From Saccharicrinis fermentans DSM 9555 = JCM 21142 (GTDB lineage Bacteria > Bacteroidota > Bacteroidia > Bacteroidales > Marinilabiliaceae), in the NCBI RefSeq assembly GCF_000517085.1, contig NZ_KI912107.1, positions 5,143,980 to 5,207,979 on the forward strand: DNA of 64,000 nt. The letters run 5' to 3'. A program made the position numbers and the translations under genes. Positions within the stretch are counted from its first letter, which is position 1. Each line of letters begins with the position of its first letter. The notes under the pieces were generated by a model. That model made no database searches, was not told the DNA's origin, and saw nothing but the letters and a program-made list of their open reading frames with translations. Shown here piece after piece: positions 18,666 to 28,776 of the stretch.

Positions 18666-18673
18666 TATCTTTG
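18666..18673 (+). promoter_or_regulatory. Possible promoter -7 box upstream of GH115 gene
   Basis: TATCTTTG fits TAnnTTTG and lies in the 297-base gap between the sensor gene and the GH115 gene. No good -33 element is visible. A start here would give a leader of about 195 bases that includes the palindromic repeat at 18724-18793. Confidence 0.3.
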
Positions 18674-18723
18674 TGGATCAAAAAGTAAAATTTATTTGAT
18701 GAAACGGGTCACCAGTATCTTTA

Positions 18724-18793
18724 ATCTGAAAAAGGCATTAGAAAATCTATTGGACTTTTAGTTTTATAACGAAGATCTAATGTAACATTCGGG
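18724..18793. repeat. REPIN-like palindromic repeat, copy 1
   Basis: About 70 bases that align with 41641-41711 (AATCTG, GCATTAGAAAATCTATTG, ACGAAG-TCTAATG and CGGGTT shared). CATTAGA at 18736-18742 is the exact inverse of TCTAATG at 18776-18782, so the segment can form a long hairpin. It stands upstream of the GH115 gene. Function unknown; a mobile palindromic repeat is the simplest reading. Confidence 0.6.
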
Positions 18794-18875
18794 TTTCTGG
18801 TTGAAGAAGTCAAAGCTTTTTCTTCTATGAAAATGATTGCTGTGATGAGTTTCGTGTAACCGTTAAAAAATAGTT

Positions 18876-21356
18876 ATGAAAGTATGTTATTACACCATCA
18901 TTTTATTATTTGCATTACTCTCCTGCAAAAAACAAATATCTCATGGTTATACTACCATAAGCGCTGGAGAACCACTGGTTATTTATGTTTCTGAAGAATG
19001 TGATTCACTAATTCATTGGGCCATTTCTGATGTAGCTCAATCAATTGAATATGCTACTGGATCAAAATGGATTATTAAGGAAATAAAAGAACTTTCAGAA
19101 GTCAATACTTCAGATAATAATATAATAATAGGCTTGTTTAACGATCCTATAATTCAGGAAGCAAAGGTTGTTGATGTACAGTTATGGCAAGATGCATGGG
19201 AGCAATTTTTATTACAACATTCAGATAATAAATTATTTATTGTAGGAAGTGATATTAGAGGAACCGTTTATGGTATATTTGAAGTAGCAGAAAGAATGGG
19301 TATATCACCGTGGAAGTGGTGGGCAGATGTAGTACCATTACCACAAAAAATCATGTCTTTAGAACTGCCTGCTGAAGGTATTATAGAGTCTCCTTCCGTA
19401 AAATATCGGGGTATCTTTTTAAATGATGAAGATTGGGGTCTTCAACCATGGGCCGCCAGGACTTTTGAACCAGAAACAGGTGATATTGGTCCTAAAACGT
19501 ATGAAAAAATATTTCAATTGTTACTTCGTTTAAAAGCCAACACTATTTGGCCTGCCATGCATCATTGTACAAAACCGTTTTTTGCAATAGAGGGAAATGC
19601 CGAAATGGCAAAGAAATATCACATTGCTATTGGTTCGAGCCATGCAGAACCAATGTTACGGAATAATGTGAGGGAATGGAATATGTCAAAAGATGGGAGG
19701 TTTAATTACTTTACCAACCGTAGAAATGTTCAGGAGTACTGGCAAGATCGGGTTTCTGAAACAAAAGATGCTGGTATGGAATGTTTGTATACTATGGGGA
19801 TGCGTGGAATACACGATTCAAAAATGGAAGGTGCGTCCAATAGGGCTGAAATGGTTCAAATATTGGATACTATTCTGAAGGATCAACGTGATATATTATC
19901 GTCAACGCTGAAAGCATCAATAGAAAATATTCCACAGGTATTGGTGCCTTATAAGGAAGTGCTGGACTTATATAATGCCGGATTAAATGTGCCGGAAGAT
20001 ATAACGTTGATGTGGTGTGATGATAATTATGGCTATATCCGTAGGTTAAGTGATGAAGAGGAGCAAAAAAGAAAAGGGAGGGCCGGTGTTTATTACCATC
20101 TGAGTTATTGGGGAAGGCCTCATGATTACCTTTGGTTAAGTACAACACAGCCCGGTTTGATTTGGTATGAAATGTCTAAAGCGTACCAAAATGGGGCCGA
20201 TGAAATGTGGATCGCGAATGTGGGAGATATGAAGCCTAACGAATATAATATGGAGTTCTTCCTGGACTTGGCCTGGGATATAAATGGCGTGAATTCAATG
20301 AATATAAAAGAGCATCTACGTAATTTTTATTCACGTGAGTTTGGTGTAAATAATGGAGCTTTGATAGCAAATTTGATGGACGAGTATTATCGGCTTGCTT
20401 TTTTGAGGAAACCGGAGTACATGGGTTGGAGTCAAACAGAACCTACAACGATTACCAGAGAATCGGATTTTAATCAGTTTTCAAATGGAAATGAAGTCCA
20501 ACGAAGAATTGATTATTATAAGGATCTAGTGGATCAAATGAATAAAGTAAAAGTAGGGGTGGATTCCAGATTACAAGATTCTTTTTTTCAGTTGGTTGAA
20601 TATCCTGTTTGTGGAGCTGCTGCTATGAATTTTAAGTTTATGTTTGCACAAATGGCCTATAATGCCCAAACATATAAGGATAAATGCACATTTAATGAGG
20701 GTGTTAAACAAGCCTATGCGGATATAGACTCTTTAACCATGCGATATAACACAAGTATTAGCAATGGTAAATGGAAGTATATGATGGATAGTAAGCCGCG
20801 TAGTCTTCCTGTTTTTCAGCTACCTGATTATCATATGGCTAGGGTGGATTCTTTGGAAAAAAGAGCTCTCCCAGAGGAAGCGGTGATTTTTATTCAAGCA
20901 AAAGATTTTAAACAAGCGAAGGGTTTTGAAAACTTTCAATGGGAGGTGATTCATGGTCTGGGATACAGTAACGCTTCTGTAACACTATATCCTTTTGTTC
21001 AAAAGTATTTTGCGGAGGATAGGCCTTGTGTTTCGTATCGTTTTCACACCAAAGAGAGGGGTAAATATGAGGTTGAGATAAGATGTTTGCCTACGCACTC
21101 TATTCATTTTGATCACGAATTGGGGGTTTCTTTGGATAATAGGGCGTATCAGAATTTTAAATTGAACACCAAGGGGAGAAGTCTGGAGTGGAAAAATAAT
21201 GTCCTGAGAAATTTTAAGTCGGTAAAATATATGGTGCAGATAGATCAACCGGGGGAGCATGAGTTGAGTTTGTCGGTAAATCAAACCGGCATTGTAATTG
21301 ATCAAATAGCAATTGGTTTGGTAGGTCATCATCGCTTTTATGAAATACCTAAATAG
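18876..21356 (+). CDS. GH115-family glucuronidase lipoprotein
   Basis: 826 aa with a lipoprotein signal (LLSC near residue 17). Sequence blocks typical of GH115: GTVYGIFEVAERMGISPWKWWAD, the KYRGIFLNDEDWGLQPWA segment, LRLKANTIWPAMHHCTKPFF, MWCDDNYGYIRRL, and YYHLSYWGRPHDYLWL. The family removes terminal alpha-linked (4-O-methyl-)glucuronic acid from plant glycans such as xylan and arabinogalactan. In this locus a glucuronic acid decorating a rhamnogalacturonan or arabinogalactan side chain is the likely target; that is inference. It is transcribed on its own, followed by a strong terminator and convergent with the GH2 gene. Confidence 0.9.
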   Translation: MKVCYYTIILLFALLSCKKQISHGYTTISAGEPLVIYVSEECDSLIHWAISDVAQSIEYATGSKWIIKEIKELSEVNTSDNNIIIGLFNDPIIQEAKVVDVQLWQDAWEQFLLQHSDNKLFIVGSDIRGTVYGIFEVAERMGISPWKWWADVVPLPQKIMSLELPAEGIIESPSVKYRGIFLNDEDWGLQPWAARTFEPETGDIGPKTYEKIFQLLLRLKANTIWPAMHHCTKPFFAIEGNAEMAKKYHIAIGSSHAEPMLRNNVREWNMSKDGRFNYFTNRRNVQEYWQDRVSETKDAGMECLYTMGMRGIHDSKMEGASNRAEMVQILDTILKDQRDILSSTLKASIENIPQVLVPYKEVLDLYNAGLNVPEDITLMWCDDNYGYIRRLSDEEEQKRKGRAGVYYHLSYWGRPHDYLWLSTTQPGLIWYEMSKAYQNGADEMWIANVGDMKPNEYNMEFFLDLAWDINGVNSMNIKEHLRNFYSREFGVNNGALIANLMDEYYRLAFLRKPEYMGWSQTEPTTITRESDFNQFSNGNEVQRRIDYYKDLVDQMNKVKVGVDSRLQDSFFQLVEYPVCGAAAMNFKFMFAQMAYNAQTYKDKCTFNEGVKQAYADIDSLTMRYNTSISNGKWKYMMDSKPRSLPVFQLPDYHMARVDSLEKRALPEEAVIFIQAKDFKQAKGFENFQWEVIHGLGYSNASVTLYPFVQKYFAEDRPCVSYRFHTKERGKYEVEIRCLPTHSIHFDHELGVSLDNRAYQNFKLNTKGRSLEWKNNVLRNFKSVKYMVQIDQPGEHELSLSVNQTGIVIDQIAIGLVGHHRFYEIPK

Positions 21357-21513
21357 CATCTTCTTATTCAGGTTCGCTAAAATGCTTGAATAGTAAGCAT
21401 AAATGATATTTATACTTAGCTTTTGAAACGGATTACAAGTAATTTTTTGTGACGTTTTTCTTTTGGGTACACCCATGGAAAATGCAAGAGTGATGTGCTG
21501 TCTTTTATGTATT

Positions 21514-21562
21514 CTTGCCATAAGAGGGCGTATGTGTTGTTTGTCCTCTTATGGCAAGTTTT
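21514..21562 (+). terminator. Intrinsic terminator between GH115 and GH2 genes
   Basis: CTTGCCATAAGAGG at 21514-21527 pairs perfectly over 14 bases with 21545-21558 and is followed by TTTTC. It ends the GH115 transcript and may also serve the convergent GH2 gene. Confidence 0.8.
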
Positions 21563-21581
21563 CAATTATCGTATGAATGGA

Positions 21582-24419
21582 TTATCTGAAATCAAACATT
21601 AACTTCATTTTTACTCCTTCGTCTCCTACTTTTATTCTGATGTTGCCTGGCTGACTGTGTGGTCCTTGATCCGCAACAGATTTAAAGGATTGTATGGCGG
21701 GTATATCGTATAAAAAGGATATGTCACCAGATGGGAAAGAAGGCATGGTTCGCCGTCCTTGCATTCTACCCTTTGGTTCCTCGGGGGTTAATAGTCGTAA
21801 GAATATGCCATCACTTTTGGCGTAAACATGAAAAGGGGCTTGATCGGACTGGATAGTAGCCCAATATAGATTCGCATGATAACCTTTAAATTCAGGGTAG
21901 GTGAGGCCATATTCACTTTCGCCGGTAGTGGTGTTGTTGTAATTCTTTTGCCAAAGATTGTAATTTGTTCCTTTTATTCGGTTTTTCCATACGCGATAGG
22001 GACCGCGGCCAAACCACTCCATTCCTTGAACCATTTTTTCCGGATAAGAAAAAGTGAGTCCAAAATGATTGATTTTGTTATCCGTAAAGGCATCATCAAA
22101 GCCTGCTCCTCCTCGGGTTCTATTGAGCATAACGGCATCCATACTTAAAAGACCATCTGCGTTCAAGGTCCATACAATAGAGTCTATTCCTCCCAGGTAT
22201 TTGGCAACGAATAGAGCTGTATTACCAGTGTTTTTGTGATAACATTCTACATATTTTATTTTCATGCCAACTGCCACTGGGCCATTGTTAAAAGGGATTG
22301 TTCCTTTTGTGTTTTTTACTTGAGTGATTTCACCGTTTAGGGTATTAAAGGTAACACTTACATTGTTAGTCTCCAGTGTTGTGGAGTTGTTTGTTTCTCG
22401 TATTTTTACTTTTCCATTGTTTTTTTTGTTGGACTGTTGTGATAAATAGTATTCATTAGCATATTTTATAGGCCAGGTCCATGTACAAATTGGTTTGTTG
22501 TGATGATCGTAGGCTTCCAGTTCGAGTACATCACCTTCAAAAAAGTCACGAGGTAATTCCATTTTTGCTGTGCCGGTTTCGCCAGGGTTTAATGGGGGAA
22601 GAGATACGGATCCTTCTTTTAAGATCTTTTTTTTACTTCCTCGAAGAGGAGAGTCAATTTTGTAAAGGCGGTATTTCATGTTGCAGTCCTTCAGGTTGGT
22701 ATATAGATAGGTGTTGGAGATTAAAAAGTTACCTTTAAATGAAGGAGTGATATACAGCTGTTTGAATTGAATAGGAGCCCACACTTCGCGAACGGTAAAC
22801 ACACTACCTTCTTTTTCACGATAAGGGCCCACTATCCCATCGGGAGCTCTATAGTCATCTGAATCCAGGATGCCATTTTTATCGGTTCGTTTTACCGCAC
22901 AATCGTTGAATGCCCACATAAAGGCTCCTGCGAATAAGGGGTGTGCTGTCCAGTTTAGCCAGAAGTCTTCGAGTCCTGCACCGTGTCCTTGGTCGTACAT
23001 GCCATGCATAAATTCAGTGGGCATAAATACTTTGTAGCCATTGGTAAATCGTGCTACTCCGGTTAAGTAAGTAGGGTAGTGGTGTGTATCAATGTCATTA
23101 AAGTCAGCCCACGCATGTATGACGTGTCTATTTTGGGGGTCGTAATCTGCAAAGTGTTGATCTAACTCATAGTTCCAGCCTCCTTCGTTACCATTACTCC
23201 ATAATACGATACTTGGATGATTGACATCCCTTGTCAGCATTTCTTTTTGTAGCTTATGTCCTACCTGCGAGTCATAACAATTTTGCCAACCAGCTAATTC
23301 ATCAATTACAAATAATCCAATGGAATCGCACATGTTTAAAAAGTGCTGATCTGGTGGGTAGTGAAAGCGGACGGCATTGATGTTCATTTCTTTCATGAGT
23401 AAAACGTCATCCTTGCTGATCTTTGGGTTGGTGGTACGTCCTCCATCGGGGTGAAATGAGTGGCGGTTGATACCTTTCATAACTATTTTGGTGCCGTTTA
23501 CATAGATACCATCTTTCTTTTTGAATTCTACTGTTCTAAAGCCAATTCTGGATGTCCAGATATGTAATATGCTGTCTCTATTGTTGGTTAGCTTCAGTGT
23601 TAAATGGTACAGTTGAGGATTCTCCGGGTTCCAGTTTTTAACACCATCCCAGTTTAAGTGGATATGCTGTTTTGTATTTTTATTGTTGATCTTGATTGTT
23701 TTTGTATCAAAATGTCCTTCGCCAGTTAATGGCTCTATGGATGCTAGCAACCGATTGGAATAGGCTTCTTGAGATAAGTCAATGTCTGCATTTAATACTC
23801 CATCGGCTTTTGCGTCAACGGCAACATGCGTGATGGCCATGGGTGGATTTGCTTCTAGGTAAACCGGGCGGTAAATCCCTCCAAAAGTCCACCAATCAGC
23901 TTTGCGTTCTGCATTGTTGACACTGTTGTTTTCGGAATGTTTATGTACAATTACTTTGAGTTCATTGTTCGTTCCTGGAATTATTATTTTTGTGATATCA
24001 TACGAAAACCGATAGAAGCCTCCCTGATGTGTTTCTCCTGCTTTGGTTCCATTGATGAATACTTCTGTATCTGTCATGGCACCTTCAAAAATAATAGATA
24101 TTTGTTTGGTTTCCCATGTTTTAGGTACTTTGAATGAATATTTGTATGTTCCAACTTCTTTGGAAGGTTGGACACCTTCTTTTTTATACCACCTGCCGTA
24201 AGTGTATTCTCCAAATCCTTCTAGTTCCCATTGTGAAGGGACTTCTATTTTACTCCATTTTTGACTGTTCTGACCGTCAGAACAAAAGAAATCCCAGGTA
24301 ATAGTGTGGCCTAAGCCTGTTCCGGAAAGATATTGTCTCTCTGTTTCTTGAGCGCATAAGGAGAGGCTCGAGAGGAGAAGGATGATAAGTAAGTTATGTT
24401 TCATCATAATATTTTTCAT
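21582..24419 (-). CDS. GH2-family beta-galactosidase-like enzyme
   Basis: About 945 aa. The start is uncertain among several ATGs (24431, 24419, 24407, 24404); all precede the signal peptide LLIILLLSSLSLCAQ. Order: sugar-binding N-domain (FEGAMTDTEVFING), immunoglobulin-like domains, the TIM barrel with NAVRFHYPPDQHFLNMCDSIG, acid/base Glu in SNGNEGG near residue 408, nucleophile Glu in PTEFMHG near 469, then a beta-galactosidase small-chain domain to the end. It would release beta-galactose from galactan or arabinogalactan side chains in the periplasm. It is the last gene of the minus-strand enzyme operon, about 28 bases after the GH28 stop. Confidence 0.9.
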   Translation of the reverse strand: MKNIMMKHNLLIILLLSSLSLCAQETERQYLSGTGLGHTITWDFFCSDGQNSQKWSKIEVPSQWELEGFGEYTYGRWYKKEGVQPSKEVGTYKYSFKVPKTWETKQISIIFEGAMTDTEVFINGTKAGETHQGGFYRFSYDITKIIIPGTNNELKVIVHKHSENNSVNNAERKADWWTFGGIYRPVYLEANPPMAITHVAVDAKADGVLNADIDLSQEAYSNRLLASIEPLTGEGHFDTKTIKINNKNTKQHIHLNWDGVKNWNPENPQLYHLTLKLTNNRDSILHIWTSRIGFRTVEFKKKDGIYVNGTKIVMKGINRHSFHPDGGRTTNPKISKDDVLLMKEMNINAVRFHYPPDQHFLNMCDSIGLFVIDELAGWQNCYDSQVGHKLQKEMLTRDVNHPSIVLWSNGNEGGWNYELDQHFADYDPQNRHVIHAWADFNDIDTHHYPTYLTGVARFTNGYKVFMPTEFMHGMYDQGHGAGLEDFWLNWTAHPLFAGAFMWAFNDCAVKRTDKNGILDSDDYRAPDGIVGPYREKEGSVFTVREVWAPIQFKQLYITPSFKGNFLISNTYLYTNLKDCNMKYRLYKIDSPLRGSKKKILKEGSVSLPPLNPGETGTAKMELPRDFFEGDVLELEAYDHHNKPICTWTWPIKYANEYYLSQQSNKKNNGKVKIRETNNSTTLETNNVSVTFNTLNGEITQVKNTKGTIPFNNGPVAVGMKIKYVECYHKNTGNTALFVAKYLGGIDSIVWTLNADGLLSMDAVMLNRTRGGAGFDDAFTDNKINHFGLTFSYPEKMVQGMEWFGRGPYRVWKNRIKGTNYNLWQKNYNNTTTGESEYGLTYPEFKGYHANLYWATIQSDQAPFHVYAKSDGIFLRLLTPEEPKGRMQGRRTMPSFPSGDISFLYDIPAIQSFKSVADQGPHSQPGNIRIKVGDEGVKMKLMFDFR

Positions 24420-24447
24420 TAAGATAAGCACTTTGTGTTTTTATTGT

Positions 24448-25890
24448 TTATTTAAATGGGTATGGTTCTTCGTTATGAAATAAGTTTACTTTTTTGTTAT
24501 TCTTTAAGATCATGACTTCATCTGAAATTATCTGCAAGTTGTTACAGATCCAGTTTTTAGCATATTTTATATGTCCGGCTTTTTTTCCTTGAATGCTTAC
24601 GTGATTAAAACTAAAATGGTCAATGGTGCTTTTTTTTATGCCTTCAATCGTTATACAGGATTCTGCATTGGTACATTTGATATGGGAGAAATGAATATTT
24701 TTAAACTTAGGCATCCCTTGTTGGGGATCCACTTTCTCTAGCATTTTTAACCAATGCGCTGGTATTTCTTTATTATTATAACTTTCTGGTAACAATGAGT
24801 TACTGTAGGCCGGGTTCCAGTTCAAGTCTACACTAAGTGGATATTTGACATCTTGCATTGTAATGTTCGCCAAATGTATGTCTTCAATATTTCCTCCGCG
24901 TTGGGTAGTGCTCTTAAATCTTAAACCAAAGGTAGTGCCTTGGGCTATTAAATTATACGCCACAACGTGTTTTATATCTCCTGAGGTTTCACTTCCACAG
25001 GTAAAAAGTCCAGCCCCAAGGCCAGCGGTGCAATTTCTAATAACAATATACTCACAGGGCCGGTTAACTTTTAGTCCATCAGCATCTCTGCCGGCTTTTA
25101 AGCAAATATTATCATCATTGCAGTTGATGGTACTGTTTTGAACCAGGATAAATGAAGATGAGTCAATGTCTATTCCGTCTGTGCTGGGGCCATGACCTTC
25201 GATATTGTTGCTAATGGTAATGTCATTTACGGTAACGTATTTTGAGTATAGTATATGTAAACTCCAAAAGCCAGGTTGGTATAGTACGATGCCATCTACA
25301 GTAATGTTTTCGGAATCGGAAATCAAGATTCCTCTTGGTCGGTCACAATCATAGTCAACAATCCAGCGCAATTGTTTGGCTTCATATTCCTTACGCATGG
25401 ACCAGTATTTGTCCCAAAAAACCTTTCCTTTTCCATGTATTACACCATCTCCGGTAATTGCAGCATTTTTTTTTCCTATAATATTGATCAATGCAGCGGG
25501 CCAATTCATTTCTATGCCTGCCACGCGCGTGTCAATACATTTGTAGTCTTTCAGGTCTTGACTTCCAATAATCATGGTTCCTTTGGGGATGTGAAAATTG
25601 ATGTTGTCACCAATAAAAAGTGAGCCGCTCAAATAGATTCCCGACTGAAAGGTAACAGTGCCTCCTCCTGCTTTTTCTGCTTGGTTAATGGCGTTTTGTA
25701 TGGCTTGGGTGTTCATTGTTATGGCATCGCCAATAGCACCAAAGTCGTTAACTAAAAAGGTTTGCTTATTGTTTGGTTGACTGTGCGCGCCCACCTGATC
25801 CATCCATTCGAAATGAGGTATTGTTTCGCTGTTTTGCGTGTAAGCACACGTAAGATGTATGGTTAGAAGTAATAATAGCATTGTTTTCAT
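24448..25890 (-). CDS. GH28-family polygalacturonase/rhamnogalacturonan hydrolase
   Basis: 480 aa, signal peptide to about residue 18. It has the right-handed parallel beta-helix pattern of GH28 with the catalytic region STDGIDIDSS, NDDNICLKAG and GSETSGD, covering the conserved Asp residues. Such enzymes hydrolyse galacturonic-acid linkages from the non-reducing end or inside pectin. It stands between the GH106 and GH2 genes on the same strand. A 90-base gap before it holds a two-armed motif shared with the sensor/GH43-like control region, so it may have its own promoter. Confidence 0.9.
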   Translation of the reverse strand: MKTMLLLLLTIHLTCAYTQNSETIPHFEWMDQVGAHSQPNNKQTFLVNDFGAIGDAITMNTQAIQNAINQAEKAGGGTVTFQSGIYLSGSLFIGDNINFHIPKGTMIIGSQDLKDYKCIDTRVAGIEMNWPAALINIIGKKNAAITGDGVIHGKGKVFWDKYWSMRKEYEAKQLRWIVDYDCDRPRGILISDSENITVDGIVLYQPGFWSLHILYSKYVTVNDITISNNIEGHGPSTDGIDIDSSSFILVQNSTINCNDDNICLKAGRDADGLKVNRPCEYIVIRNCTAGLGAGLFTCGSETSGDIKHVVAYNLIAQGTTFGLRFKSTTQRGGNIEDIHLANITMQDVKYPLSVDLNWNPAYSNSLLPESYNNKEIPAHWLKMLEKVDPQQGMPKFKNIHFSHIKCTNAESCITIEGIKKSTIDHFSFNHVSIQGKKAGHIKYAKNWICNNLQIISDEVMILKNNKKVNLFHNEEPYPFK

Positions 25891-25980
25891 ATGATTACAT
25901 TAAATTTTCAAAGGACATATGGAACTCATTAGGATTAATCATCCCCCCCTGCCTGCGAGTGCATTCCCATGGCTCGATTT
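25891..25980 (-). promoter_or_regulatory. Two-armed motif in GH106-GH28 gap, copy B
   Basis: The gap contains ATATGGAACT at 25917-25926 and GATTAATCATCCCC at 25933-25946 (plus strand), matching copy A at 14141-14170 in 23 of 30 positions, with the mismatches almost all in the six-base spacer. Flanking bases on both sides match more weakly. Candidate binding site of the PUL regulator. Confidence 0.4.
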
Positions 25981-28776
25981 TTATTTATTTTTTTTAGGGG
26001 AAAAGTTTACCGGTATCAGTTTAACTTGACTATTTAAGCCGGCAGGCATGACATCCCAATGTGCGTATCCTGTTTTTTGATAGTTCAGATCTACAAAGTT
26101 TATTTCTTTAAATTTACGCCAAGCGACTCCCTTCTTATCCATATTCGAAATATGATTAGCTGGTAAGCCTGTTACTTCAATTTCAATTTTATTGAGACCG
26201 TCTTTTAAATATGGCCCTACAAATAGTTGGTATGGTACCGACCATAAGGTTTGTACATCTTTTCCGTTCATGCGAATTTTTGCAGTCTCTCTGACGTCTC
26301 CCAGGTCCAATAACCATTCATCTGATGTTTGAATATTTATGGAAAAAGAAGTTGAGTACACAGCAGTGCCCATATTTATTTTGGCATTTTTATGTTTGAG
26401 TTTTGTCCATGGTATTAGTTGGGGTAAAGTAAAAGTGTCTCTAATGGCTGGGGTGCTTTTTTTAAAGTACAGACTCCAGTTATTGTTGAGGATGAAAGGA
26501 GGTGCTAATTCATTCATATATGGCCAGGGGGCAGTATTGATACGTTTGTTAGAATACGTTTGAAGAATGATTGATTGTCCGGATTTAAGTTGTATGCGAA
26601 CGCATGTTTGTCCGTTTTGTTGTTTGGTGCTGGCTTTGCCAATTTGACCGTCAAGGGGATGAAAGAATACGGCGGACTTAAAACGATGAGGTAGGCTTAC
26701 CCAGATATCAGTATCTTCTTCTTTTAGGGCCGCAATGAAATAGAAATATCCGTCTTTGTTTTTACGACGTATGAATTGTAGTTTGCCTTTGGTTTTTATT
26801 TCCTCGGGTATAACGGCTGTTTTCTTTAAGGTGTTTTTGATATTTGACCCGGTAATGATGCAACCTTTCCCCAATGGGGTTGATAAGGCCAGATCAGATT
26901 TGTGTGGAGGAAGCATGTTGATCAGTGTTTTGAATTGCTTTCTTCTTTTGTTTAGGTTTGAAAAACCTGGTACATCAGTGGGGTAGTCGTTTAAAAATAC
27001 CACCTTTGCACCTTGCTGGGCCAGGTCAATTAGCTTCTGCAGTGTTTCGATGGGCATCTTATGGGCAGATGGAACAATGATGGCTTTATAGGACGAACCT
27101 CCTGAAGTAAGTAAGGAATGGTTGTCGGTTTGTGTTGTGCTTATTAATTGATCCGAAATGTAATCCATATCGTATCCGGCCTGGCTGATTTCGTTTACCA
27201 CATTAATAAATTCAGGAGCTCTCTCTTTCATTTTATGTATACTAAACATGAGCATTCTGCCATCCAGGTCATGCCACATATCATAGATAGGAAGATATAC
27301 TAAAAAGTCATTATCCGGTTTGCCCATTTGCATGAACGATTGTACTCTTGATATGTATTTGAAAAATGGTTTGGCGTTGCACCAGAGGGGATTGGAGGGG
27401 CTCATGTCAATGGAAGCATAGAATTTCCAACCCGGCCATATTGCATCTTCAGGGCTATAGGTGGTTCCGTGAAAGTATACCCGATTAACACCTGATACAA
27501 ACATTAAATCTAGATCAGGTTTGCACTGCGAGAAAGAAGTTCTAAAGTGTTCGGTTAACCATGTAAATGTCTCTGATGAGGTGAATCTTTTTCCTGTGAT
27601 ATGTGCCGCAGATGATGCATATTTTAACATGGAAAGGTCTGAGTCATTGTGTCGAGTCAAGGAATCACTTCGCAGTCCGTTAATATGGAAGTCGGATAGT
27701 CCAAAGCCTTCGCATTCAGGAATGTCAACTGCTGCATAAATGTCAATGAGGTTTGCTGGAGAGCCATGGGCCTGATTCCTCGTTTTGCTCTTCATATCAT
27801 GTGCCCATTGGGTCCACGGTATTGTGAAATTTTGTAGCAGTAATTCCGATAGGGTTTCTCGATAATCGGATATTAATCTTGCTGTGGTGTCGCCTCCGGA
27901 AGTATCCAGAAACTGAGGAAGATAATCTTGTAATCGATAGCCTTGCATTTTTTCAAATGCAGTTAATAGGTGAGGAGTCCAATCGGCCTGATATACTTCA
28001 TAGCTATCGTTAAAAAAGTAATTAGGGACCGGAGCATTTCTCTCTTTAAAAGCGTGTGTGAATTTGTGGAGGTATTTTAAGACACTCTTTTCCGAAAAGT
28101 GATTTAATACCAATCCTTTTCCTCCGGGAGCCGCTCTCTTTACTTGTTGAAAAGTATTTCCTTCGAAGAGGGCTATCAATTTCCATTTTCCTTTTGGGGC
28201 CTGCCAATGTAGTTTGTGCTGACTTACTTGATTGGTCAAGTCCAGTTTTTCTCCTTTCTCTGAAAAAGCCATTAAACAAGCTAATGTGGCGATCTCTTTT
28301 TGTCTGTTTTCTTCTGGAATAATTAATTCCTTTAATCTCTCACCTGTTGATAGATTGAATTCCTTTACCAGTAATTTGCTAGCTGCATCCGTGGGTGTAA
28401 TATCTGGTCCACCGAAAGGCCATCCTGTTCCGGTATTCATATCTATCTTCATTCCTAATCTCAGTGCTTCTTGCTGACTATGAATATACATTTGCATCCA
28501 TTTGTCCGATAAGAAGTCTATTTCATTGGAATCGTTCCCCTGGATACCGTAAATGGGGGTAATCTCCAGGGAACCAATACCGGCATCGGCATATGCTTCC
28601 ATATTCTTACTCAGGTTTGTTTTATCTACAGCGCTACCCATCCACCACCAGCGTGTTCCCGGTTTTGTGTCCACAGACTCTTCCGGCCATTGGATGTTAG
28701 TCTGGCAGCTTTCAAGTGAGAAGGCAGCGAATAGTATTAAGCTTATGGAGCATGCATTTTTAAGGTATGATAACAT
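25981..28776 (-). CDS. GH106-family alpha-L-rhamnosidase
   Basis: 931 aa. The N-terminus carries a signal ending in LESC, a possible lipobox. The stretch TRWWWMGSAVDKTNLSKNME, the IGSLEITPIYG segment and LGMKIDMNTGTGWPFGGP are typical of GH106, and a galactose-binding-like domain (WLLDLGDVRETAKIRMNGK) follows near residue 820. The family releases terminal L-rhamnose from rhamnogalacturonans. Its start codon overlaps the end of the CE12 gene by 17 bases, suggesting translational coupling. Released rhamnose would enter the rhaT-rhaA pathway encoded nearby. Confidence 0.9.
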   Translation of the reverse strand: MLSYLKNACSISLILFAAFSLESCQTNIQWPEESVDTKPGTRWWWMGSAVDKTNLSKNMEAYADAGIGSLEITPIYGIQGNDSNEIDFLSDKWMQMYIHSQQEALRLGMKIDMNTGTGWPFGGPDITPTDAASKLLVKEFNLSTGERLKELIIPEENRQKEIATLACLMAFSEKGEKLDLTNQVSQHKLHWQAPKGKWKLIALFEGNTFQQVKRAAPGGKGLVLNHFSEKSVLKYLHKFTHAFKERNAPVPNYFFNDSYEVYQADWTPHLLTAFEKMQGYRLQDYLPQFLDTSGGDTTARLISDYRETLSELLLQNFTIPWTQWAHDMKSKTRNQAHGSPANLIDIYAAVDIPECEGFGLSDFHINGLRSDSLTRHNDSDLSMLKYASSAAHITGKRFTSSETFTWLTEHFRTSFSQCKPDLDLMFVSGVNRVYFHGTTYSPEDAIWPGWKFYASIDMSPSNPLWCNAKPFFKYISRVQSFMQMGKPDNDFLVYLPIYDMWHDLDGRMLMFSIHKMKERAPEFINVVNEISQAGYDMDYISDQLISTTQTDNHSLLTSGGSSYKAIIVPSAHKMPIETLQKLIDLAQQGAKVVFLNDYPTDVPGFSNLNKRRKQFKTLINMLPPHKSDLALSTPLGKGCIITGSNIKNTLKKTAVIPEEIKTKGKLQFIRRKNKDGYFYFIAALKEEDTDIWVSLPHRFKSAVFFHPLDGQIGKASTKQQNGQTCVRIQLKSGQSIILQTYSNKRINTAPWPYMNELAPPFILNNNWSLYFKKSTPAIRDTFTLPQLIPWTKLKHKNAKINMGTAVYSTSFSINIQTSDEWLLDLGDVRETAKIRMNGKDVQTLWSVPYQLFVGPYLKDGLNKIEIEVTGLPANHISNMDKKGVAWRKFKEINFVDLNYQKTGYAHWDVMPAGLNSQVKLIPVNFSPKKNK

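Noticed and set aside
20985-21521. 178-codon frame on the minus strand
   Set aside because: Lies antisense to the 3' end of the clearly coding GH115 gene and its terminator; composition is that of a shadow frame.
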